NCBI GenBank assembly: GCA_945878745.1
Contig: CAMDVY010000190.1
Span: 1 to 6,186, forward strand
Length of the DNA: 6,186 bases
Direction of reading: 5' to 3'
Origin: Klebsiella pneumoniae
Lineage (GTDB): Bacteria; Pseudomonadota; Gammaproteobacteria; Pseudomonadales; Azotimanducaceae
Positions 1-5,759 of the stretch are shown here, one piece after another. A program made the translations under genes and the position numbers. Each line of letters begins with the position of its first letter. Within the stretch, counting starts at the first letter, position 1. Below the pieces are notes generated by a model. That model was not told the origin of the DNA. It was given only the letters and a program-made list of their open reading frames with translations, and ran no database searches.

Positions 1-460
1 ACTTTACCGTCACCGTGATCACTTTCGAAACCACCGGTGGATTGTGCGGGACATGCAGATGATTTCCGAGCACCAGTTGCAACGTGTGCTTGCCTGGCGC
101 GAGGGTCACACTCGCTTCGGTCTGGCCGCCGCCAAAGTGCAGAATCTGCTCTGTTTTCGGCAATGGCAAGGTGCCGCTCGGAACTTCGGTCTGATCGATC
201 AGGATATGGTGGTGCCCCGTATCAGGCAGATCCGCGCCTGCCGGTGCCACACCCATTCCTTTCAACCCGAATCGAACCACGAAGGGACTTGCCACCGTTT
301 CACCATCTGCCGGGCTGATGAAGTAAACCTCAGCGCCTGCAGGCGATGCTGAAACCAGCGATACCGGTTCCGGGGTTGGCGGAATCGGCGCGTCTGCCGC
401 AATGGCTGCACAGCCGTACAAGGCAAGAGCAACAACTGAAGCAATCGCTCGTGGGAACAT
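1..460 (-). CDS. DUF4399 periplasmic protein (3' end cut by window edge)
   Basis: I translated this frame directly. It starts at the ATG at 460 and gives 153 residues with no stop before the left edge; the next codon begins with T, so the gene probably ends within a few bases. Residues 1-22 form an export signal, with a positive start (MFPRA) and a hydrophobic stretch. It is followed either by an AIA/A type I cleavage site or by a poor lipobox at Cys17 (LYGC, with an unusual Tyr). The mature part matches the DUF4399 pattern: a VYFISPADGETV strand, a GHHHILID motif (His83-85), HFGGGQTE (residues 108-115), PGKHTLQLVLG, and a His-rich NHLHVPHNPPV segment (133-143). The biochemical role of the family is not established; the clustered histidines make metal binding possible, which is inference. 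It lies 31 nt after the SDR gene and is probably the fourth gene of that operon. A modest Shine-Dalgarno (GGACGAG) precedes the start. Confidence 0.85.
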   Translation of the reverse strand, partial: MFPRAIASVVALALYGCAAIAADAPIPPTPEPVSLVSASPAGAEVYFISPADGETVASPFVVRFGLKGMGVAPAGADLPDTGHHHILIDQTEVPSGTLPLPKTEQILHFGGGQTEASVTLAPGKHTLQLVLGNHLHVPHNPPVVSKVITVTVK

Positions 461-491
461 CTGACTCGTCCGCTGGTAACCGTGCCGCAGT

Positions 492-1319
492 TTAACCCTT
501 CGGCTCTCGATTCGACCAGTAATCAAAGTCGCGCAGTATCCGCTGGAATCGACGTTCGACCGGCCCTCGGGCTTCATCATGGGGAAGAATGTAGAGAATG
601 TTGTTCTCCACCGCGTCTGCCACCATCTCACCGACCGCTTTCACATCGAGAACTCGACCCGCCAGATTCCGGTTGTCTTCACCCTGCGGAGGAATTGGCG
701 GTGACACCTCGACAGCGCCGTAGTCGGCCTGCCGGTTGCGATTCGAAGCCCCGATATTGGTGGCTACCCGCATCGGGCACAGCACCGACACACCGATCCC
801 GTCGTCGCGCAATTCACGAGACAGCACCTCGGCAATCGCCACGACGCCGTACTTCGCCGCGCAGTACGGCCCAAGACCGACATTGGGGACGAGCCCTGCG
901 AACGACGCCGTGAAGAGGATGTGCCCTCCCGCCTTCTGCCGGCGCAGGTGTGGCAGGAACGCCTCAACACCATGAATCGGCCCCCACAGATCCACATCAA
1001 TGACCCAACGCCAGTCGTCGTGACTCATTTCCGAAACGGGGCCACCCACCGCGATGCCTGCGTTGTTGAAGACGCCATGGACCGCGCCGCAGGTTTCCAC
1101 CACATCATCCGACAGGACCTGCATGGCCTTGAAATCACGGACGTCACACACCCGCGTGATCACCGGCGTCTTGAACAACAGCGCCGCCCGATCGAGCGCC
1201 GCCTGTTCGATATCCACCAGTACCAGCTTCGCGCCTCGGGCTGCCATGACCTGCGCGGTTGCCAGGCCAATTCCGCTGGCACCACCCGTGATGACCATGA
1301 CCTTGTTGTTCAGCTCCAT
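492..1319 (-). CDS. SDR family NAD(P)-dependent oxidoreductase
   Basis: This is a classical short-chain dehydrogenase/reductase of 275 residues, a little longer than the usual 250. The sequence shows the cofactor motif TGGASGIG (11-18) and an acidic residue, Asp36, at the end of beta-2, which in this family favours NAD(H) over NADP(H). It also shows NNAG (85-88), catalytic Ser139, and the YxxxK pair Tyr152/Lys156. The usual catalytic Asn of the fourth tetrad position (consensus VNLxG) is Asp110 here (VDLWG, codon GAT). The C-terminal extension carries Arg/Asp-rich helices (RRFQRILRDFDYW). I chose the ATG at 1319 because GGAG lies 5 nt upstream and MELNNKVMVITGG is a typical SDR N-terminus; an in-frame start at 1433 would overlap the upstream gene by about 92 nt. 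The protein probably oxidises or reduces an alcohol/ketone intermediate in the same pathway as the amidohydrolase. The substrate cannot be read from sequence. Confidence 0.93.
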   Translation of the reverse strand: MELNNKVMVITGGASGIGLATAQVMAARGAKLVLVDIEQAALDRAALLFKTPVITRVCDVRDFKAMQVLSDDVVETCGAVHGVFNNAGIAVGGPVSEMSHDDWRWVIDVDLWGPIHGVEAFLPHLRRQKAGGHILFTASFAGLVPNVGLGPYCAAKYGVVAIAEVLSRELRDDGIGVSVLCPMRVATNIGASNRNRQADYGAVEVSPPIPPQGEDNRNLAGRVLDVKAVGEMVADAVENNILYILPHDEARGPVERRFQRILRDFDYWSNREPKG

Positions 1320-1324
1320 CACTG

Positions 1325-1328
1325 CTCC
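1325..1328 (-). promoter_or_regulatory. Shine-Dalgarno of the SDR gene
   Basis: GGAG on the minus strand, 5 nt before the ATG at 1319. It lies in the 22-nt gap after the amidohydrolase stop and decides the SDR start in favour of 1319 over the in-frame upstream start at 1433. Confidence 0.7.
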
Positions 1329-1341
1329 GTTCGTGTGTTTG

Positions 1342-2337
1342 TCAGCCCAGCTTGTATGCGCGCATCGCCGTATCGTGGAAGAGATTTGCCTTCTCGGTAG
1401 CCGATGCCCCGGCTGCGATTTTCTTGAACGCATTCCACAACACGGGATAACTCACACTTTGTTTATCCACAGGGAAATTGCTTTCGAACATGCATCGATC
1501 AGCACCAAAACACTCAATGGCATGACGGTGATACCGACCTGTTGACTCCACGACCTGATCCGATGTCGCCGGTTTGTCCGCCTTGTGGAAGGTAAAGCCG
1601 TTGATCGGCATGACGATCCCGCCCAGCTTGGCAAAGACATTCGGACATCGTGCAAGCTCCGCCACATCCTTTTGCCACTGGACGAAGATCTCGTCCTGCT
1701 TGCCTGCATATGGCCCCACACCGAGCGGACCGCCGAAGTGATCAAAGATGATCGTGGTATCAGGGAACGCCCGCGCGAGATCGATCAGCTCCGGAATCTG
1801 AGTGTGGTAGAGCCATGCGTCAAAGGTCAGCCCACGTTTGCCCAGTTCCGCAAACCCTTCGCGAAAGCGGCGATCACCCAACATCCCCCTGAAGGGGTTG
1901 GTATGCGAGTTTCGCACGGCATCGCTGGCATCCCATCCAGCGGCATGACGAATACCACGAAATCGTCGTGACAGGCGCATGTGTTCATCCAGTACAGCGC
2001 CAACCGCCGAGCCGAGATTCAGATCAGCCAGGGAGACGATTCCAATACATGCCCGCAGCTTGCCGTACTGGCCGCTGGCGGTCATGGCCGCAATGCCATT
2101 GACGAATTCGGTCTCGCCGACACAGCGCATGGGCTCAGGACCATCGACTCGATACATGCTGCCGCACTCCACGAATACCGTGGAGACGACGTTATGACCA
2201 CTACCGGTGTCAGCCAGCAATTGCGGCAGCAGATACGGATTGTTGGCGTGATCCCACAGGTGGTGGTGTGGATCGCAGATAGGCAAGTCAGGCTCGAGGA
2301 TATCCTCCTGAACCTGTGCCAACCACTCGGCGCGCAT
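1342..2337 (-). CDS. Amidohydrolase-2 family hydrolase (lactonase-like TIM barrel)
   Basis: A complete 331-residue protein of the amidohydrolase_2 family (PF04909), a TIM-barrel group that includes 2-pyrone-4,6-dicarboxylate lactonase and fuconolactonase-like enzymes. The N-terminal CDPHHHLWDH (21-30) supplies the HxH pair His24/His26 after beta-1. His178 (LYHTQ) and His200 (IIFDHFGGPLG) fit the next metal or substrate positions, followed by VFAKLGG (234-240) and a C-terminal MFESNFPVDK (283-292). In many relatives the last motif is G(S/T)DxP with a catalytic Asp; here that position is Asn287, with Asp291 nearby. I infer hydrolysis of a lactone, cyclic ester or similar C-O/C-N bond in the cytoplasm; no signal peptide is visible. 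Its ATG shares a base with the frmA stop (TGATG), so translation is probably coupled to frmA. The specific substrate is unknown. Confidence 0.9.
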   Translation of the reverse strand: MRAEWLAQVQEDILEPDLPICDPHHHLWDHANNPYLLPQLLADTGSGHNVVSTVFVECGSMYRVDGPEPMRCVGETEFVNGIAAMTASGQYGKLRACIGIVSLADLNLGSAVGAVLDEHMRLSRRFRGIRHAAGWDASDAVRNSHTNPFRGMLGDRRFREGFAELGKRGLTFDAWLYHTQIPELIDLARAFPDTTIIFDHFGGPLGVGPYAGKQDEIFVQWQKDVAELARCPNVFAKLGGIVMPINGFTFHKADKPATSDQVVESTGRYHRHAIECFGADRCMFESNFPVDKQSVSYPVLWNAFKKIAAGASATEKANLFHDTAMRAYKLG

Positions 2338-3449
2338 CAGTACACCACCACGGAGCGGATGCTCTCGCCACGGTGCATGAGGTCGAAGCCGTCGTTGATT
2401 CGATCCAGGCTCAATGTGTGCGTGATCAGGTCATCGATATTGATCTTGCCCTCCATGTACCAGTCGACAATTTTTGGTACCTGCGTACGCCCTTTGACAC
2501 CGCCAAACGCGGTCCCTTTCCAAACACGGCCAGTCACCAGTTGAAAGGGTCGTGTGGAGATTTCCTTTCCTGACGCAGCCACACCAATGATGATGCTCTC
2601 GCCCCAGCCTTTGTGGCAGCACTCGAGCGCCTGCCGCATGAGATCGGTATTGCCGATGCATTCGAAGGAATAGTCGACACCACCACCGGTCATGCCAATG
2701 ATCTCGGCCACCACATTGTCGACTTCCTTCGGATTGAGAAAGTCGGTCATCCCGAACTTCTCGGCCAGCGGTTTTTTGGACGGATTGATGTCGATGCCGA
2801 TGATGCGATCAGCACCCGCGATGCGTGCGCCCTGAATCACGTTGAGTCCGATCCCGCCGAGCCCGAAGACAGCCACGGTTGCACCAGGCTCCACCTTCGC
2901 CGTGTTGAACACGGCCCCAAGACCCGTCGTCACCCCGCAGCCGATGTAACAGACCTTCTCGAACGGTGCATCGCTGCGAATCTTGGCCAATGCAATTTCC
3001 GGAACGACGGTGTAATTCGCAAACGTCGAGGTGCCCATGTAGTGAAACAGCTTCTGACCGTTCAGCGAAAAACGACTGCTGCCATCCGGCATGACACCCT
3101 TGCCCTGGGTGTCGCGAATTGCGCCGCAAAGATTGGTTTTGCCGGAGAGGCAGAACTTGCACTGCCTGCACTCGGGTGTGTACAGCGGAATCACGTGGTC
3201 ACCTGGTTTGAGGCTGGTCACACCCTCACCGACTTCAACCACGATGCCGGCACCTTCATGACCCATGATGGCCGGAAACAAGCCTTCCGGATCTGCACCG
3301 GAGAGTGTGTACGCATCGGTATGACAGATGCCGGTCGCCTTGATTTCAACCAGACACTCGCCCTTGCGCGGGCCTTCGAGCCGTACTTTTTCAATCACCA
3401 GCGGCTGACCCGCAGCGACGGCGACAGCGGCGCGTACATCCATCCCCAT
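2337..3449 (-). CDS. frmA: S-(hydroxymethyl)glutathione dehydrogenase / class III alcohol dehydrogenase
   Basis: A zinc- and NAD-dependent medium-chain dehydrogenase of 370 residues, the normal length for this class. It oxidises S-hydroxymethylglutathione, formed spontaneously from formaldehyde and glutathione, to S-formylglutathione in the cytoplasm; class III enzymes also reduce S-nitrosoglutathione. Visible features are the catalytic zinc ligands Cys42 (GICHTD), His64 (GHEGAG) and Cys171 (YIGCGV), and the structural zinc cysteines 94, 97, 100 and 108. The Rossmann motif GLGGIG (196-201) is followed by Asp220 for NAD. Class III signatures are SGADPEG, IRDTQGKGVMPDGSSRF (its Arg112 matches the conserved Arg that binds the glutathione carboxylate) and PFQLVTGRVWKGTAFGG. 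The ATG at 3449 has AGGA 8 nt upstream and is preferred over the Met three codons in. It is the first gene of the left operon and is divergent from the kef gene. No frmB/fghA esterase or frmR regulator is in the window. Confidence 0.95.
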   Translation of the reverse strand: MGMDVRAAVAVAAGQPLVIEKVRLEGPRKGECLVEIKATGICHTDAYTLSGADPEGLFPAIMGHEGAGIVVEVGEGVTSLKPGDHVIPLYTPECRQCKFCLSGKTNLCGAIRDTQGKGVMPDGSSRFSLNGQKLFHYMGTSTFANYTVVPEIALAKIRSDAPFEKVCYIGCGVTTGLGAVFNTAKVEPGATVAVFGLGGIGLNVIQGARIAGADRIIGIDINPSKKPLAEKFGMTDFLNPKEVDNVVAEIIGMTGGGVDYSFECIGNTDLMRQALECCHKGWGESIIIGVAASGKEISTRPFQLVTGRVWKGTAFGGVKGRTQVPKIVDWYMEGKINIDDLITHTLSLDRINDGFDLMHRGESIRSVVVY

Positions 3450-3457
3450 GTTTCTGA

Positions 3458-3461
3458 TCCT
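3458..3461 (-). promoter_or_regulatory. Shine-Dalgarno of frmA
   Basis: AGGA on the minus strand, 8 nt before the ATG at 3449. It supports that start over the second in-frame ATG at 3443, which would be 14 nt away. Confidence 0.6.
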
Positions 3462-3464
3462 GTT

Positions 3465-3472
3465 TGACGTCA
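3465..3472. repeat. 8-bp perfect palindrome TGACGTCA
   Basis: TGACGTCA reads the same on both strands and sits 16-23 bp upstream of the frmA start. Its last base is also the first base of the inverted repeat at 3472-3484. It could be part of an operator for the divergent region, but an 8-bp palindrome can arise by chance and I do not recognise it as a known bacterial operator. Confidence 0.35.
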
Positions 3473-3484
3473 GCCTTCGAGGCT
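3472..3484. repeat. Short inverted repeat (5-bp arms, 3-nt loop)
   Basis: AGCCT-TCG-AGGCT is a perfect inverted repeat. Two further outer pairs (GT/AC) become possible after one mismatch. It may be an operator or a small hairpin in the frmA leader. It has no T-tract, so it is not a terminator. Confidence 0.35.
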
Positions 3485-3549
3485 AACGTGTCGCCTCATG
3501 ATTGCAAGCGTGGGAATCTGCATTCACTGTAGTGGCTCCCGCGTGCGCT

Positions 3550-3554
3550 ACGGA
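3550..3554 (+). promoter_or_regulatory. Weak Shine-Dalgarno of the kef gene
   Basis: ACGGA lies 7 nt before the ATG at 3562 and is the best ribosome-binding candidate for the kef gene. It is a poor match to GGAGG, so translation may be inefficient or the start may lie further upstream in frame. Confidence 0.35.
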
Positions 3555-3561
3555 CTTCGCC

Positions 3562-5331
3562 ATGGCTTTTCTGCTCGACGCCCTCATCTTCATGGCTGCA
3601 GCCCTCATCGTGGTCCCCATCGGCAAACGCCTCGGGTTATCGCCTGTCCTGGGTTACCTGTTGGCGGGGGTTCTGATTGGTCCAGGTGGCATTGAACTGA
3701 TCAGCGATGCCGATGGCGTTCTGCACTTCGCGGAAATAGGTGTGGTCTTCCTGCTCTTCATCATCGGCCTGGAGCTTCAACCCAGCCGCCTGTGGGTGAT
3801 GCGCAAGGAAGTATTCGGGCTAGGTACCGCGCAGGTGATCCTGACCACGGCAAGTCTGGCGACGCTCATACACGTGTTCGTCGAGATGACCTGGACACAA
3901 TCGACCATCCTCGGATTCGCACTTGCCCTGTCCAGTACTGCCTTCGTGCTGCAGCTGCTCACTGAACAGAAGCAGCTGATGGCCCCCTATGGACGCGCCG
4001 CCTTCGGCATCCTGCTCCTACAGGACATCGCGGTCATCCCGGGGCTTGCTGCCATCAGCCTGCTCGGCGTGAGCGCGGCAGGCAGTCAGCACATCAACTG
4101 GTCGATGTTGGGCCTGGTTGTCATCGGTCTGGCCGCCTCCCGATTTCTGCTGCGCCCTGCATTGCGTTTCATTGCCACCACGGGAATTGATGAGCTGTTT
4201 GCCGCAGCCGGGCTCCTGCTGGTACTCGGCGCTGCCCTGGCCATGAACGCCGCAGGGATCAGTATGGGTCTTGGTGCATTCATAGCCGGCATGATGGTGG
4301 CGGATTCGGAGTACCGGCACCAGATCGAGACCGATATCCTGCCATTCAAGGGACTGTTGCTCGGTCTTTTCTTTATCGCCGTTGGCATGTCAGCAGATCT
4401 GCACCTGCTCGCTTCACAGCCCATCCACGTGCTGGGTGCAACGCTTGCGCTGGTACTGCTGAAGGCCGCACTCATGTATCCGGTGGCGCGCGCACGTCGG
4501 CTGGATCATGCGCAGGCCGTGCGTGCGTCCGTGGTCTTGTCACAGGGTGGTGAGTTTGCCTTCGTGCTGTTGACTGCAGCCGCCAGTGCCGCCTTGTTGC
4601 CCGGAAGCGTGGCGGAGTTCGTCATCCTGGTGGTCACCCTGTCGATGGTGACCACCCCGTTCCTGATGAAGTTGCTGGAGCGACTGCTCCAGACCAGCAA
4701 GACCGATGACCGACCGTTCGACGAAATGACCGGCCATGAACACCCAGTGGTGATTGCGGGTTTTGGCCGTGTGGGTCAGATCGTGGCGCGGGTGCTGAAC
4801 ATGCACCATGTTCCGTTTACGGCGCTGGAAGCCAATCCGAAGCAGGTGGATTTCGTGCGCCAGTACGGCAGTGACATCTACTACGGTGACGCAACACGCC
4901 TCGATTCCCTGCGTGCTGCCAAGGTGCCACAGGCCAGGATTTTTGTCCTCACACTGGAAGACATTGAACAGTCGGTCAAGACTGCGGAAATCGTGCACCG
5001 ACAATGGCCGCAGGTCTTGCTCCTGGTGCGGGCGCGCAACCGGCATCACGAGATGATGCTGCGTGAGATCGGGGTGCACTTCGTCATCCGCGATACGCTT
5101 TTTTCCAGCCTCGAACTGAGCAAAGCGATGCTGGTCGGCCTGGGCAGGAGTCCTGAAGCGGCTGCAAAGGCGGTCGATGCGTTTCGTCTGCACGACGCCG
5201 AAACGCTGCTTAAACAAGCCGCTGTTTTCCGCGATGAGACCGCCTTCAGACAAACGACCCTCGAGGCCGCCGAAGAACTGAAATTGCTGTTCTCCGAAGA
5301 TGCGGCCTCCAATCCGGACAAGGCGCCATGA
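3562..5331 (+). CDS. kefB: Kef-type (CPA2) K+/H+ antiporter with RCK domain
   Basis: A 589-residue inner-membrane protein of the glutathione-gated KefB/KefC family (about 600-620 residues in E. coli). Residues 4-374 hold 12-13 hydrophobic segments of a Na_H_Exchanger domain, including FIIGLELQPSRLW, SSTAFVLQLL and LLLQDIAVIP (Gln154/Asp155). The regulatory loop HQIETD (253-258) corresponds to HALESD of KefC and is followed by PFKGLLLGLFF. Residues 394-510 form an RCK/TrkA-N domain with GFGRVG (400-405), acidic Glu423 after beta-2, YGDAT (441-445) and VRARN. The C-terminal FRLHD (541-545) resembles FRRLD of KefB more than FRRFN of KefC, but the choice between B and C is not settled. Known relatives release K+ when glutathione adducts bind, acidifying the cytoplasm against electrophiles. 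I chose the ATG at 3562: the 20 upstream in-frame codons to a TTG at 3502 lack family likeness. No KefF/KefG ancillary gene is seen. Confidence 0.9.
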   Translation: MAFLLDALIFMAAALIVVPIGKRLGLSPVLGYLLAGVLIGPGGIELISDADGVLHFAEIGVVFLLFIIGLELQPSRLWVMRKEVFGLGTAQVILTTASLATLIHVFVEMTWTQSTILGFALALSSTAFVLQLLTEQKQLMAPYGRAAFGILLLQDIAVIPGLAAISLLGVSAAGSQHINWSMLGLVVIGLAASRFLLRPALRFIATTGIDELFAAAGLLLVLGAALAMNAAGISMGLGAFIAGMMVADSEYRHQIETDILPFKGLLLGLFFIAVGMSADLHLLASQPIHVLGATLALVLLKAALMYPVARARRLDHAQAVRASVVLSQGGEFAFVLLTAAASAALLPGSVAEFVILVVTLSMVTTPFLMKLLERLLQTSKTDDRPFDEMTGHEHPVVIAGFGRVGQIVARVLNMHHVPFTALEANPKQVDFVRQYGSDIYYGDATRLDSLRAAKVPQARIFVLTLEDIEQSVKTAEIVHRQWPQVLLLVRARNRHHEMMLREIGVHFVIRDTLFSSLELSKAMLVGLGRSPEAAAKAVDAFRLHDAETLLKQAAVFRDETAFRQTTLEAAEELKLLFSEDAASNPDKAP

Positions 5332-5336
5332 GAGTA

Positions 5337-5744
5337 TCAGGCAGGCTTGAAGACGACGATGGCTTCACCAGCCGGTGATCGCTCGAAGCAGACCACAACC
5401 TTCATGCCCGCCTTGACTGCGCGGGTGCCGACATCGACCAGATTGGTATTCACGCGAACGCCTTCTTCCAGATCGACCTGCGCCATGACGAGTGGCAGTT
5501 GACCGGCGTGGCGTGGGTGGTACTCACGACGCAGCAGAGCATGGGTGTACACCGTGCCCCGGCCGCTGGCATCTGCCCAATGCAGATTCGTTCCGCCACA
5601 GGCTTGACAGCGTTGGCGCACCGGGAACATCCAGGTGTTGCAGTCGCTGCATTGCTGCAGACGCAGCTTGCCCTCGAGCGCACCTTCAAAATATGGACGG
5701 TTGGAATCGTCGGGTTCCGGGAGCCAAGAGCTTACGTCGGACAT
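5337..5744 (-). CDS. DUF35 zinc-ribbon / OB-fold acyl-CoA-associated protein
   Basis: A complete 135-residue protein with the architecture of DUF35 (OB_aCoA_assoc) proteins. An N-terminal helix (PYFEGALEGKLRLQQC) leads to a rubredoxin-like zinc ribbon, Cys32-x2-Cys35 and Cys46-x2-Cys49. After that comes an OB-fold domain from about residue 60 (GRGTVYTHALLRREYHP through VVVCFERSP). Family members partner with thiolase-fold enzymes; known examples are the archaeal thiolase/HMG-CoA synthase complex and the Ltp2-ChsH2 steroid side-chain aldolase. It lies 15 nt downstream of a thiolase-like gene, so the two are almost certainly co-transcribed and probably form a complex. GGAG 5 nt before the ATG at 5744 supports this start. 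The stop is only 5 nt from the convergent kef stop. The acyl-CoA substrate is not identifiable from this gene alone. Confidence 0.93.
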   Translation of the reverse strand: MSDVSSWLPEPDDSNRPYFEGALEGKLRLQQCSDCNTWMFPVRQRCQACGGTNLHWADASGRGTVYTHALLRREYHPRHAGQLPLVMAQVDLEEGVRVNTNLVDVGTRAVKAGMKVVVCFERSPAGEAIVVFKPA

Positions 5745-5749
5745 GATTA

Positions 5750-5753
5750 CTCC
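5750..5753 (-). promoter_or_regulatory. Shine-Dalgarno of the DUF35 gene
   Basis: GGAG on the minus strand, 5 nt before the ATG at 5744. It lies within the 15-nt gap after the thiolase-like gene. Confidence 0.7.
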
Positions 5754-5759
5754 AGTGAA

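Larger units (their letters stand above)
3450..3561. promoter_or_regulatory. Divergent intergenic region between frmA and kef
   Basis: This 112-bp stretch lies between the frmA and kef start codons and must hold the promoters for the left operon and, probably, for kef. I see no pair of -35/-10 boxes close to consensus: a TTGCAA at 3502-3507 has no good partner at 17-18 nt in either direction. The frmA-proximal part holds a perfect 8-bp palindrome and a short inverted repeat. I do not see an obvious FrmR-type operator. The promoter role follows from gene layout, not from motifs. Confidence 0.55.

Noticed and set aside
37..352. Overlapping plus-strand open frames opposite the DUF4399 gene
   Set aside because: The minus strand gives a signal peptide and a clear DUF4399 pattern; the plus-strand products have no recognisable features.
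1320..1433. N-terminal extension of the SDR by 38 codons
   Set aside because: It would overlap the amidohydrolase by about 92 nt; the Shine-Dalgarno and the SDR consensus favour the ATG at 1319.
2613..3467. 284-codon open frame on the plus strand opposite frmA
   Set aside because: It is antisense to a gene with all class III ADH motifs; the translation has no recognisable domain, and long antisense frames are expected in GC-rich coding DNA.
3502..3530. TTGCAA as a -35 box for kef or frmA
   Set aside because: No acceptable -10 box follows at 16-18 nt; the kef side reads CACTGT, the other side is GC-rich.
3525..3534. CACT-GT-AGTG short inverted repeat in the intergenic region
   Set aside because: Arms of 4 bp are expected by chance and cannot be extended.
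3502..3561. In-frame TTG start extending the kef product by 20 residues
   Set aside because: The added residues do not resemble Kef N-termini and lie in the divergent promoter region; not excluded, since the SD at 3550-3554 is weak.
4540..5253. 237-codon open frame on the minus strand inside the kef gene
   Set aside because: It is antisense to the Kef RCK domain, with unusual His/Arg-rich composition and no family likeness.
5365..5378. TCACC-AGCC-GGTGA hairpin near the end of the DUF35 gene, considered as a terminator
   Set aside because: It lies inside the coding region, has a stem of only 5 bp and no T-tract on either strand.
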